Shown here one piece after another: positions 33,147 to 42,454 of a stretch of 64,000 nt of DNA. A program made the translations under genes and the position numbers. The notes under the pieces were generated by a model that saw only the letters and a program-made list of their open reading frames with translations, did not search any database and was not told the DNA's origin. Location of the stretch: assembly GCF_003044275.1 (NCBI RefSeq), contig NZ_PZPL01000001.1, positions 2,356,001 to 2,420,000 on the forward strand, read 5' to 3'. The stretch comes from Rathayibacter caricis DSM 15933 (GTDB taxonomy: Bacteria > Actinomycetota > Actinomycetes > Actinomycetales > Microbacteriaceae). Position 1 is the first letter of the stretch; each line of letters begins with the position of its first letter.

Positions 33147-34270
33147 TAGCGCGATCGGTCGAGCTGCTCCGCGGCCGACACCAGGGCCTCCGCGGCATCG
33201 GTCCATGGACGGATCGCGCCGGGATCCACCCGCCGCGGGAGACGCATCGCGTCCTGCAGAGCGCGGACCAGTGCGTCCCGGTCTCCGGGGCGGACGAACA
33301 CGGCGGCGTCCTCGTGGCCCGCGAGCGCGTCGCGGATGCCGGGGATGTCCGACGCGATCACCGGAGTGCCCGACGCGACGGCCTCCAGCGCGGGCAGTCC
33401 GAAGCCCTCGTGGTGCGAGACGAGCGCCAGGGCGTCCGCCCCGGAGATCAGTGCGGGGAGCATCTCGTCCGAGACCGGCTGCGCGACGATGCGGACGTCG
33501 GCACCGGCCCTGGTCGCGCTCTCGACCGCCTCGACGATCTCGTCGTCGTCCCATCCGGTCGCACCGACGAGCAGCAGCGAGTGGCCCTCGGGACGCTCCG
33601 CCGTGGCGTAGGAGCGGATCAGGTGCGGCAGGTTCTTGCGCGGTTCGCGGGCGCCGACGAAGAGCACGTAGCGCTCGACGCCGAGCGCTCCTGCGACCGC
33701 AGCCGACTCCTCCCGCGAGCGCGGCCGGAAGACGGCGGAGTCGACGGTCGTGGGGAGGACCCGGATGCGCTCGGCGCCGACCCCGAGGAGCTGTTCGATC
33801 TCGCGGGCGGCCGAGGGGGTCCCGGTCGCCACGAGGCTCGTGCGACGGAGCCAGCCGGCGACGTGGGCGGTGAGGAACCGCCTCCGCTCCACGGGCACCA
33901 GTGCCGGCTCCGCGGCGAAGCAGACGTCGTGGAGGAACGTGATCGAGGGGCTCAGCGTCCGCCAGTTGCGGAAGTTGGGGAAGAAGTACACCCCGCGTCC
34001 GATCAGGAGGTCGATCGGGACGGGCGTCCGGGTCAGCAGCCCGACCAGGCGGCGGGGGAGCGGGACTCCGACGACGCGGACGCCGGCGGGGGCCGCGCGT
34101 CGCACCGCCGCCCGCTCGGACAGCGGAGCGAACAGAGTCAGCTCGATCCGGTCCGCGAAGCGCTCGTCGGTGAGAGCGCGGACCGTCTCGAGGAGGACGT
34201 GCCCGACGCCCGTCATCGCCGTCGCGGCGAGCGGAGTGGCATCGACGCGGAGGCGGACGGGACGGTTCAC
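33146..34270 (-). CDS. GT4-family glycosyltransferase in the Wzm/Wzt operon
   Basis: A 374-residue GT-B enzyme: RLRVDATPLAATAMTGVGH at the N-terminus, FLHDVCFAAEPALVP, FVGAREPRKNLPHLIRSY, LVGATGWDDDEI and SHHEGFGLPALEAVASGTP (donor site). It starts at GTG 34270, overlapping the wzt stop (GTGA), so it is translated with the exporter. Such a gene in an exporter operon commonly builds or caps the exported polymer. Three GT4 genes plus gmd, rmd, wzm and wzt recall the set that makes bacterial D-rhamnans; assignment of single steps is not possible here. Confidence 0.84.
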   Translation of the reverse strand: MNRPVRLRVDATPLAATAMTGVGHVLLETVRALTDERFADRIELTLFAPLSERAAVRRAAPAGVRVVGVPLPRRLVGLLTRTPVPIDLLIGRGVYFFPNFRNWRTLSPSITFLHDVCFAAEPALVPVERRRFLTAHVAGWLRRTSLVATGTPSAAREIEQLLGVGAERIRVLPTTVDSAVFRPRSREESAAVAGALGVERYVLFVGAREPRKNLPHLIRSYATAERPEGHSLLLVGATGWDDDEIVEAVESATRAGADVRIVAQPVSDEMLPALISGADALALVSHHEGFGLPALEAVASGTPVIASDIPGIRDALAGHEDAAVFVRPGDRDALVRALQDAMRLPRRVDPGAIRPWTDAAEALVSAAEQLDRSR

Positions 34271-35550
34271 GCCCGCGTGACTCCGCCGACCGTCGCGGTG
34301 GCGGCGACGCTCACGAGGCCGACCCGCTTGTCGCTGCGCTCGACCGTGAACCGCGCGCCGACCGGCACGCGGGTGAACTCGCCGTTGCCGAGGGTGGAGG
34401 CGGAGGCGTGCACGGCGTAGGTGCCGCCGCCGAAGCGGATGTCGGGCAGATCGAAGACGATCGTGGTCTGCTCGGTCAGCGGAGGGTGCTCGAAGCCCAG
34501 GCGCATCGTGTTCGTGCCGAAGACGATCTGCCCCATGGGGGTGTCCACGCCCATCCCGACGAACCAGTTCTCGAGGGGGGTGCTGCTCAGGGGGCGCAGC
34601 GTCACCGAGACGCGGAGGTGGTCGCCGGGGCGCAGGGTGCGGTTGCCCTCCTCGAGCGTGCCGCCGTCGAGCTCGATGCTCACGATCTCGGCCGGCTGGA
34701 TCTGCTCGGGCTCCTCGCCCGTCTCCTCCGCCTCGACGATGGCCTCGGCGGTCTCGCGCTCCACGCGCTCCTGGCGCGAGGACTCGAAGCCGTTGCGCAG
34801 CACCTCGAGACCGCGGGCGGTCTCGCCGTCGTAGATCACGTTCCCGTGCTCGAGGACGACGGTCCGGTCGCACAGCTCGCCGACCTGCTCGAGGGAGTGC
34901 GTGACGAGGACGATGGTCTTGCCGGCGCGCTGGAAGGCGCGGATGCGGTCCATGCACTTGCGCTGGAACGGCTCGTCGCCGACGGCCAGGACCTCGTCGA
35001 CCAGGAGGAGATCGGGATCGGTGTGGATCGCGATCGCGAAGGCGAGCCGCACGTACATGCCCGACGAGTAGAACTTCACCTGGGTGTCGATGAAGTCGGC
35101 GATCTCGGAGAAGTCGACGATGGAGTCGAACTTGTCCTCGAGCTCCTTGCGCGACAGTCCCAGGATCGCTCCGTTGAGGAACACGTTCTCGCGACCCGTG
35201 AGATCGGGGTGGAAGCCCGCTCCGAGCTCGAGCAGGGCGGCGAGGCGGCCGCGGCGCTCGACGGTGCCGGTGGTCGGCTGGATGATGCCGCCGATGAGCT
35301 TCAGCAGCGTGCTCTTGCCGGAGCCGTTGGCGCCGATGAGGCCGACCGTCGAACCCAGCGGGATCTCGAGGTCGATGTCCTTCAGCGCCCAGAAGTCGTC
35401 GCGGTGCTGGCGCCCGCGGCCGAAGTTGACGATCCGCTCCTTGATGCTCTTGTCCTTGCGGATGACGAAGCGCTTGGACGCGTTCTGCACGCGGATGATG
35501 GTGGGCATCGTCGCGGAGTCGGGGACGGACACCTCTGATTCGAGCGTCAT
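34267..35550 (-). CDS. wzt: Polysaccharide ABC exporter, ATP-binding subunit with C-terminal Wzt domain
   Basis: A 427-residue ATPase. Walker A is GANGSGKS (73-80), the signature region YSSGM (161-165), Walker B LLLVDE (181-186) and the H-loop His218; ELGAGFHPDLTGREN is typical of polysaccharide and teichoic-acid exporters. Residues about 280-427, after a Glu-rich linker, form a beta-rich extension (LRPGDHLRVSVTLRP, FGGGTYAVHASAS) like the Wzt C-terminal domain that recognises the terminal residue of the exported glycan. Works with the permease 4 bp upstream. The extension implies a defined chain end; no capping methyltransferase or kinase is seen nearby. Confidence 0.93.
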   Translation of the reverse strand: MTLESEVSVPDSATMPTIIRVQNASKRFVIRKDKSIKERIVNFGRGRQHRDDFWALKDIDLEIPLGSTVGLIGANGSGKSTLLKLIGGIIQPTTGTVERRGRLAALLELGAGFHPDLTGRENVFLNGAILGLSRKELEDKFDSIVDFSEIADFIDTQVKFYSSGMYVRLAFAIAIHTDPDLLLVDEVLAVGDEPFQRKCMDRIRAFQRAGKTIVLVTHSLEQVGELCDRTVVLEHGNVIYDGETARGLEVLRNGFESSRQERVERETAEAIVEAEETGEEPEQIQPAEIVSIELDGGTLEEGNRTLRPGDHLRVSVTLRPLSSTPLENWFVGMGVDTPMGQIVFGTNTMRLGFEHPPLTEQTTIVFDLPDIRFGGGTYAVHASASTLGNGEFTRVPVGARFTVERSDKRVGLVSVAATATVGGVTRA

Positions 35551-35554
35551 GGGA

Positions 35555-36526
35555 TCAGATCTCCTGAGCGAAGTTGCCCTCGAGGCGGCGGAAGATGCGG
35601 TGGGCGATCCACACCAGCACGACCCCGACGAGGAAGATGAGCAGGAGGCGGAGCTCCATGTGACCGGGCCACGGCTGCGGCCCGACGAGGATCGGCGCGT
35701 CCTCCGTGCCGAGGTTCACCGTCTGCGATCCGGCCGACCAGATGGCGCGCTGGAACGCCAGCACGGCGTTGGTCATCGGGTTGAGCAGGTAGAGCTGGGC
35801 GACCCAGCCGGGCACGGACTCGACCACGAAGGCCCAGGCGTAGACGATCGGCGAGAGCCAGAAGAAGATCTGGATGCCGACCTCGACGAGGAACTGCACG
35901 TCGCGGAGGTAGACGTTCAGCGCCGACAGCGCGAGGGCCAGCGCGAGTCCGTAGACCAGCACGACCGCGATCGCCGCCGGGATGTAGAGGAGGTTCCAGT
36001 TGACGTCGATCCCGCCGAGGAGGATCGCCCCGACGATGAGCACGAGGAACTGGACGGCGAAGTTGAACAGGGCGGAGCCGATTGTGGCGACCGGGAAGAT
36101 CTCGCGCGGCAGGTAGACCTTCTTGATCAGCCCGCCGTTGCTCAGGATAGAGACCGTGCCGCTGCTGACGATCTCGGCGAAGAGACCCCAGATCGTGAGT
36201 CCGGAGAACACGAAGATGGCGAACTCCGGCACGTTGCGCGCCGCCGAGAGGAACTGGCCGATCGCGATGTAGTAGATCGCCAGCATGACGAGCGGGCGGA
36301 TCAGCGTCCAGAGGAAGCCGAGACTCGAGTCCTTGTACCGCTGCTTGAGCTCGCGATTGACGAGCAGCCGGAGGAGCTCGCGGTGGCGGAGGATGTCGAT
36401 CAACGCCGAGACGAAGCCGCCGGCCTTCCCGCCGCCGGGCTGCGTGCCGCTGCGGTGGAAGGGCTCCTGGGCGATCGCGTCGACGCGGTCCGCCGCTCGC
36501 GTGATCGTCGACTTCTTGCTGCTCAT
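35555..36526 (-). CDS. wzm: Polysaccharide ABC exporter, permease subunit
   Basis: A 323-residue ABC-2 permease with six membrane helices: VNRELKQRYKDSSLGFLWTL, YYIAIGQFLSA, LIKKVYLPREIFPVA, ALSALNVYLRDVQFLVEV and FFWLSPIVYAW are family markers of Wzm/TagG. ATG at 36526 has GGGAG at good distance and is preferred to ATG 36541. It forms the pore through which a lipid-linked polysaccharide crosses the membrane with the ATPase encoded next. It has its own promoter (TACAAT at 36573-36568). Confidence 0.92.
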   Translation of the reverse strand: MSSKKSTITRAADRVDAIAQEPFHRSGTQPGGGKAGGFVSALIDILRHRELLRLLVNRELKQRYKDSSLGFLWTLIRPLVMLAIYYIAIGQFLSAARNVPEFAIFVFSGLTIWGLFAEIVSSGTVSILSNGGLIKKVYLPREIFPVATIGSALFNFAVQFLVLIVGAILLGGIDVNWNLLYIPAAIAVVLVYGLALALALSALNVYLRDVQFLVEVGIQIFFWLSPIVYAWAFVVESVPGWVAQLYLLNPMTNAVLAFQRAIWSAGSQTVNLGTEDAPILVGPQPWPGHMELRLLLIFLVGVVLVWIAHRIFRRLEGNFAQEI

Positions 36527-36545
36527 CGGTCTCCCAGCCATAGCA

Positions 36546-36560
36546 CTGCCGTCACGGCAG
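36546..36560 (-). repeat. Hairpin at the 5' end of the wzm leader
   Basis: CTGCCG-TCA-CGGCAG, a perfect 6-bp stem that would be the first structure in the mRNA started from the TACAAT promoter. It might protect the transcript's 5' end. Confidence 0.4.
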
Positions 36561-36567
36561 CTGGATC

Positions 36568-36573
36568 ATTGTA
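36568..36573 (-). promoter_or_regulatory. -10 element of the wzm-wzt-GT4 operon
   Basis: Minus-strand TACAAT, one mismatch from the TATAAT consensus and the best -10 hexamer I noted in this window; start expected near 36561. No -35 found. Confidence 0.5.
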
Positions 36574-36616
36574 CGTTCCGTCCGCTCCACGACCCGGGAG
36601 ACGGCGGGCCGGCGGC

Positions 36617-37573
36617 TCAGCTGGCGCGTCGGGCGAGGTCGAGATCGTGCTCGACCATCCGCGCGACGATCTCCTCGAAGGCCACCGTCGGCTGCCAGCC
36701 GAGGACGGAGCGGGCGCGCGAGGCGTCGCCGCGCATCTCCGGGGCGTCGACGGGCCGGGCGAAGCGCGGATCGAGGACGACGAGGTGCTCCCAGTCGTCG
36801 ATGCCGGCCGCGGCGAACGCGGCGGCGACGAACTCGCGGACGGAGTGCGAGACTCCGGTCGCGATGACGTAGTCGCCCGCCTCGTCGGCGCGGGACGCGC
36901 GCACGAGTGCGTCGACGTAGTCCGGGGCCCAGCCCCAGTCACGACGGACGTCGAGGTTGCCGAGCGACAGCTCGCTCGCGGCCCCGACGGCGATCGCTGC
37001 GACACCGGCGGTGATCTTCCGCGTCACGAAGGCGTCGGGGCGGCGGGGCGACTCGTGGTTGTAGAGGATCCCGGAGGAGGCGTGCAGTCCGCGTCCGCGG
37101 TACACGCCGACCAGGAGGTGGGCGAACGCCTTCGCGGCGCCGTACGGTGACACCGGGCGGATCGGGGTCGACTCCGTCTGCGGGTTCTCGGTCGCGGCTC
37201 CGAAGATCTCGGACGACGACGCCTGCACGAAGCGCACGGGGCGCCCGCTCGACTCCTGGAGCGACAGGGACGCCTCGAGCAGCGCGGCGACGGCGGTGCC
37301 GGTGACCTCGGCGGTGAGCACGGGCTCCTGCCAGGACAGCGCGACGGAGGAGAGCCCGGCGAGGTGGAAGACCGTGTCCGGCGCCGCCTCCGCGACGATG
37401 CGGCCGAGGCCCGCGGCGTCGCGGAGGTCCCCCTCGAAGGGCCGGACGGCCGAGGGGAAGGCGGAATCGTCGCCGCGCACCAGCGCGGAGACGTCCCAGC
37501 CGTCCTCGAGCAGGCGCTCGACGAGGTAGCCCCCGTCCTGGCCGCTCGCCCCGGTGACGAGAGCGGAGGGCAC
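36617..37573 (-). CDS. rmd: GDP-4-keto-6-deoxymannose reductase-like SDR (probable Rmd)
   Basis: A 318-residue extended SDR closely related to the Gmd encoded just upstream: VTGASGQDGGYL, ASSSEIFGAA, SPYGAAKAF (Tyr144, Lys148), NHESPRRP and RRDWGWAPDYVDA. Two Gmd-like genes in a row is the usual arrangement of GDP-mannose 4,6-dehydratase and the GDP-6-deoxy-D-mannose reductase that gives GDP-D-rhamnose. It lacks the RmlD-type motifs of the L-rhamnose reductase. Starts at GTG 37573, two bases after the gmd stop. A second dehydratase is the main alternative. Confidence 0.75.
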   Translation of the reverse strand: MPSALVTGASGQDGGYLVERLLEDGWDVSALVRGDDSAFPSAVRPFEGDLRDAAGLGRIVAEAAPDTVFHLAGLSSVALSWQEPVLTAEVTGTAVAALLEASLSLQESSGRPVRFVQASSSEIFGAATENPQTESTPIRPVSPYGAAKAFAHLLVGVYRGRGLHASSGILYNHESPRRPDAFVTRKITAGVAAIAVGAASELSLGNLDVRRDWGWAPDYVDALVRASRADEAGDYVIATGVSHSVREFVAAAFAAAGIDDWEHLVVLDPRFARPVDAPEMRGDASRARSVLGWQPTVAFEEIVARMVEHDLDLARRAS

Positions 37574-37575
37574 GA

Positions 37576-38559
<984 letters not shown>

Positions 38560-38600
38560 GTGGTGGTCCGTTTCGTCGTGGGTCGATGACAGCGGGCTAC

Positions 38601-38606
38601 ATACTA
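38601..38606 (-). promoter_or_regulatory. -10 element of the gmd-rmd operon
   Basis: Minus-strand TAGTAT about 40 bp before the gmd GTG, within an 136-bp divergent gap. Confidence 0.45.
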
Positions 38607-38662
38607 CCCACGGGCCTCGGGGAGGTCCGGATCGGCACCGGCGGGGCGGTGCCGAGCGCGGC

Positions 38663-38668
38663 TATCCT
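38663..38668 (+). promoter_or_regulatory. -10 element for the 38696 gene
   Basis: TATCCT about 27 bp before the ATG at 38696. Confidence 0.4.
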
Positions 38669-38695
38669 GGCCGGTCGAGACACCGATTGGACGCC

Positions 38696-39823
38696 ATGCC
38701 CGACCAGCTCCCCGTCACGCTCGCCGTCCTCACCGTCGACCCCGGCGGGATGGGGGGAGGTGAGACCTACGCCCGTGCTCTGACGCGCCTCCTCGTGCCG
38801 CGGGCGGGGGAGGAGGATCTGCGCGTGCAGGTCCTCGTGCCCGAGAACGCGCGCGGTTTCAGCGAGGGCGTCGCGGAGCTCGTCGCCGGCGGCGTCGTCA
38901 GCGGCGCGGGTCACCGCAGGCGGGCGATCGGCATGCTGCAGGCACTGCTCCGGACCGCTCGGCTGCGCCGGAGGCTCGCGCGCGACGAGACGCTGTACTT
39001 CCCCTTCACCGTCCCGCTGCCGTGGCCGTCGAGGCGGCAGGGGCACGTGCAGATGCTGTTCGACCTGCAGCACCGCGACCTGCCCGAGCTCTTCCCGCGG
39101 GTGGAGCGGCTGTTCCGCCGGGTCGCCTACGAGGCCACCGCTCGGCGTGCGGATGCGGTGATCACGATCAGCGAGTTCACCAAGGGGCGGATCGTCGAGC
39201 TCCTCGGGATCCCGGCGGAGCGGATCCACGTCTCGCACCTCGGAGTGGACACCTCTCGCTTCCGTCCGAACACGGGCGAGCGGGACGACTTCGTCTTCTT
39301 CCCGGCCCGGGCCTGGCCGCACAAGAACCACGCGCGGCTCTTCGAGGCGATGCGGCTGCTCCGCGCCGACGGCCACGACCTGCGCCTCGTGCTGACCGGA
39401 GGCGACCTGGACCGGCTCGGCGAGCTGCCCGACTTCGTCGAGTGGCGCGGCCACGTCGCTCCGGAGGAGCTCGCGGAGCTGTACCGACGGGCGGCGGTCC
39501 TCGCCTTCCCGAGCCTCTACGAGGGCTTCGGCCTCCCTCCGATCGAGGCCATGGCGTCCGGCTGCCCGGTGGCGGCCGCCGACGCCGGGTCGCTGCCCGA
39601 GATCTGCGGTGACGCCGCGGTGTACGTCGATCCGCTCGACGCCCGCTCCATCGCCGACGGCATCGTCGAGGCGATCGCGCGTCGGGAGGAGCTCGCGCCG
39701 CTCGGCATCGCCCGAGCGGCCGAGTTCGACTGGGAGAGCTGCCGAGCCGAGCACCTCGAGGTGCTCCGCTCCGTGGCCCGCCGCCGGGTCAGTCGCGGGG
39801 GCGGAGCAGGCGGCGCCAGCTGA
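38696..39823 (+). CDS. GT4-family glycosyltransferase
   Basis: A 375-residue GT-B enzyme: VDPGGMGGGETYARALTRLL (acceptor side), LFDLQHRDLPELFP, RADAVITISEFTKGRI, FFPARAWPHKNHARLFEAM and YEGFGLPPIEAMASG (donor site) identify a mannosyl- or rhamnosyltransferase-like GT4 protein. It is divergent from gmd and its last 35 bases overlap the 3' end of the convergent polymerase-like gene. Acts at the cytoplasmic membrane face; sugar unknown. Confidence 0.85.
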   Translation: MPDQLPVTLAVLTVDPGGMGGGETYARALTRLLVPRAGEEDLRVQVLVPENARGFSEGVAELVAGGVVSGAGHRRRAIGMLQALLRTARLRRRLARDETLYFPFTVPLPWPSRRQGHVQMLFDLQHRDLPELFPRVERLFRRVAYEATARRADAVITISEFTKGRIVELLGIPAERIHVSHLGVDTSRFRPNTGERDDFVFFPARAWPHKNHARLFEAMRLLRADGHDLRLVLTGGDLDRLGELPDFVEWRGHVAPEELAELYRRAAVLAFPSLYEGFGLPPIEAMASGCPVAAADAGSLPEICGDAAVYVDPLDARSIADGIVEAIARREELAPLGIARAAEFDWESCRAEHLEVLRSVARRRVSRGGGAGGAS

Positions 39824-41072
39824 GGCCCTGCGCCGCGCGCATGGCGCACACCACGACGAGGAGCCAACCCGCGTCCAGCAGGATCGAGCTCTCGGCGAGA
39901 GCGGTCACGACGAGCACGGTCAGGACCATCACGGGCCACACGTGCACGACGGCCTTGCGCTCGGAGGCGATCAGCCAGGAGCGCCAGAGCGCGAGGCCGA
40001 CGAGCGCCGTGAAGAGCACGGCTCCCACGACGCCGACCTGGAGGGCGAGGTCGAACAGGGCGTTCAGGCTGGAGGAGTGCGGCCGGCCCGAGAGGAAGTC
40101 GATCGCGGTGAACGGGTACAGCTCCGTGCGCCAGTAGCCCACCCAGCCCCAGCCGATCAGCGGGGCGAGGTCGACGAAGCGTCCGACCTGCTGCCAGAGG
40201 GTGAGGCGGAACTCGAACTCGCTGCCGGCGTTGAGCATCTCGATGATCCGCGAGCGGAAGATCCACGCGGCGAGTGCCGCGCCGACGGCGACACCGACCG
40301 TGACGTACTGCCGGGTGCGCCGGTGCTCGCTGTCGCCCCGGCGCACCCAGCGCAAGGCGAGCGCGACGACGGCCGCCACCACCAGCACCCCGGCGCTGAC
40401 CGCCGAGCGGGTGAAGAGCAGCGTGGCGCCGGCCAGAGCGAGCGACGCGATCGCCGGGCCGCGGGCGACGGAGCGGGTCATCAGCTCGACCGCGAAGGTC
40501 ACGATCGCGAGCAGGCAGACCAGGCCCAGCTGGTTGCGCGTGCCCACCAGCCCCTGGATCGGGCCTCCCACCGCGAGCTGCCCCTCGACGCCCAGGAACC
40601 GCAGGGGACGGTCGATGAGCACGCCCGCGACCACCTCGACGGCGACCGACGCCGCGAGCACGAAGCGCAGCACGTCCCCGACCGAGCGGATGATCTGGAT
40701 GATGTCGCGCGTCACTCCGATCGCGATGGCCAGGAACGCGAGCGCGAGCTGATAGGCGACGCTCGAGACGGTCGCCCACTGGTACCCGCTCCAGAGCACG
40801 CTGAGCGCGATCCAGCCCAGGAACACGAGGATGCTCGTCGGCAGGAGACCCTCCCAGTCGAGGGTGCCCCGGCGCAGCACGAGCATCGCCGCGGCGAGGA
40901 CCGTGAGCGTCGCGATGCCGGCGATGTACCCGGGCCAGCCGATCATGCCGCGCACCGCGGGGGCGCACAGGACGACGACGAGGGTCGACTGCGCGAGGGC
41001 GGCGGCGAACCGGGGGGACGCCACCGCGTCCGAGAGGTACGGCGGGAGAGCGGAGGGCCGCCGGTCCGTCAT
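39789..41072 (-). CDS. O-antigen ligase/polymerase-like membrane protein (1)
   Basis: A 427-residue protein with ten to twelve membrane helices. GPIQGLVGTRNQLGLVCLL and the outer-loop RLTLWQQVGRFVDLAPLIGWGWVG with PHSSSLNALFDLALQVGVVG fit the Wzy_C/WaaL-like family that joins or polymerises lipid-linked glycans outside the membrane. It overlaps the next gene's stop (ATGA at 41069-41072). Two tandem members suggest two ligations or two polymers. In a Gram-positive context they may work alongside LCP proteins. Confidence 0.82.
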   Translation of the reverse strand: MTDRRPSALPPYLSDAVASPRFAAALAQSTLVVVLCAPAVRGMIGWPGYIAGIATLTVLAAAMLVLRRGTLDWEGLLPTSILVFLGWIALSVLWSGYQWATVSSVAYQLALAFLAIAIGVTRDIIQIIRSVGDVLRFVLAASVAVEVVAGVLIDRPLRFLGVEGQLAVGGPIQGLVGTRNQLGLVCLLAIVTFAVELMTRSVARGPAIASLALAGATLLFTRSAVSAGVLVVAAVVALALRWVRRGDSEHRRTRQYVTVGVAVGAALAAWIFRSRIIEMLNAGSEFEFRLTLWQQVGRFVDLAPLIGWGWVGYWRTELYPFTAIDFLSGRPHSSSLNALFDLALQVGVVGAVLFTALVGLALWRSWLIASERKAVVHVWPVMVLTVLVVTALAESSILLDAGWLLVVVCAMRAAQGLSWRRLLRPRD

Positions 41073-42418
41073 CGCCCCGGACGCTCGCCCGCGACGGCGG
41101 GGCGTTCGGCCGACAGGGCCTCCTCCGCCTCGTTCGCGGGCTGCTTCGTCAGGACGGCGAGGGCCGTGAGCAGGAGCCAGCCGCTCTCGATCAGCAGGCG
41201 GCTCTCGGCGAGGGACTGCGCGAGAAGGGCGACCACGATGAGCAGCGGCGCCAGCGAGAGCGCGGAGTAGGGCAGCGCTGCCGTGGCGCTGCGGCGGGGC
41301 CGGTCCACGGCGCGGAACCAGGAGCGCCAGAGCGTCGACACGGTGAGGGCGCAGAAGAGCACGAGCCCCACGACTCCGAGCTGGAACCAGACGTCGAGCG
41401 CGGCGTTGTGGGCCTGGAGGTAGAGGACGCCCTTGCGCTCGGCGAGCGTGTCGAACGGAGCGGCCCACGGGGCCCAGTAGCTGACCCAGCCCCACCCGAG
41501 CACGGGGCGCTGGGCGGCGAGGTCCCAGACGGCGCTCCAGATGTCGAGGCGCCCGGTGGCGTCCTCGCTCTTGCCCAGGAGGGAGAGCAGCGCGCCCCAG
41601 CCCGACGCGACTCCGACGACGAGCACGGCGCCGACGGCCGCGGCGGTCACGTAGACCGGTCGCCGCCCGTCCTCGCCGCGGCGGCGCGCCCAGAGCGCGA
41701 AGACGGCGGCGAGCCCGACGGCGACGAGGCAGAGCAGGACGGTCGAGGAGCGGGTGAGCAGCAGCGTCGCGGCGAAGACGAGCGCCCAGAGCACGCCCCA
41801 GCGGCGGCCGACCGTGCGCGCGGCGAGCTCGATCAGGACGACGACGAGGCCCAGCAGTGCGGCGAAGCCGAGCAGATTGCGATTGCCGACGATGCCCTGG
41901 ATCGGCTCGCCGGTGAACAGCGCCGCCTGAGACCAGTAGAAGGCGTCGGGGATCGGGCCCGATGCGGGCAGATCGATCACCAGCGGGAGCACGCTCTGCC
42001 GCACGACGACCGCCACGACGAGCTCGAACAGGAGCGAGAGGCCGACCGTGATGCGCAGTGCCCGTCCGAGGGCCGTCACGAAGGCGCCGGCGCCCAGGGT
42101 CAGACCGAGGACGACGCCTCCGAAGGTCGTCGCGAGCTGCGCGGTGACGCCGATCGCGCTCGCGCCGGGGTACGCCGACCAGAGCAGCGACAGGACGACC
42201 AGGGCGAGGAAGGCCAGGAGCGACTTGGGCGTCCGGCTCCAGAGCAGCCGCGGCCGCTCGCGCACGACGAGCACCACCGCGGCGATCAGGAGTGCTCCCA
42301 CGACCAGGCCCCAGCCCCACCAGCCGGCGAGGTTGCGCAGCGCCTGGCCCGAGATCAGCACCGTGAGGATCGCGACCGCGAGCGCTCGGGGAGCGGTGGG
42401 CGCGGCGCGTCGAGGCAT
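41069..42418 (-). CDS. O-antigen ligase/polymerase-like membrane protein (2)
   Basis: A 449-residue paralogue: EPIQGIVGNRNLLGFAALL, the periplasm-like loop RLDIWSAVWDLAAQRPVLGWGWVS, and HNAALDVWFQLGVVGLVLF match the same family. About twelve membrane helices, with a hydrophilic C-terminus. Compared with its neighbour it keeps GNRNLLGF in place of GTRNQLGL and the HNA motif is intact. Translated first in the pair. Confidence 0.82.
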   Translation of the reverse strand: MPRRAAPTAPRALAVAILTVLISGQALRNLAGWWGWGLVVGALLIAAVVLVVRERPRLLWSRTPKSLLAFLALVVLSLLWSAYPGASAIGVTAQLATTFGGVVLGLTLGAGAFVTALGRALRITVGLSLLFELVVAVVVRQSVLPLVIDLPASGPIPDAFYWSQAALFTGEPIQGIVGNRNLLGFAALLGLVVVLIELAARTVGRRWGVLWALVFAATLLLTRSSTVLLCLVAVGLAAVFALWARRRGEDGRRPVYVTAAAVGAVLVVGVASGWGALLSLLGKSEDATGRLDIWSAVWDLAAQRPVLGWGWVSYWAPWAAPFDTLAERKGVLYLQAHNAALDVWFQLGVVGLVLFCALTVSTLWRSWFRAVDRPRRSATAALPYSALSLAPLLIVVALLAQSLAESRLLIESGWLLLTALAVLTKQPANEAEEALSAERPAVAGERPGR

Positions 42419-42454
42419 GGCGATCAGTCTAGAGAGCGGTCGCGGCGCTCCGGC

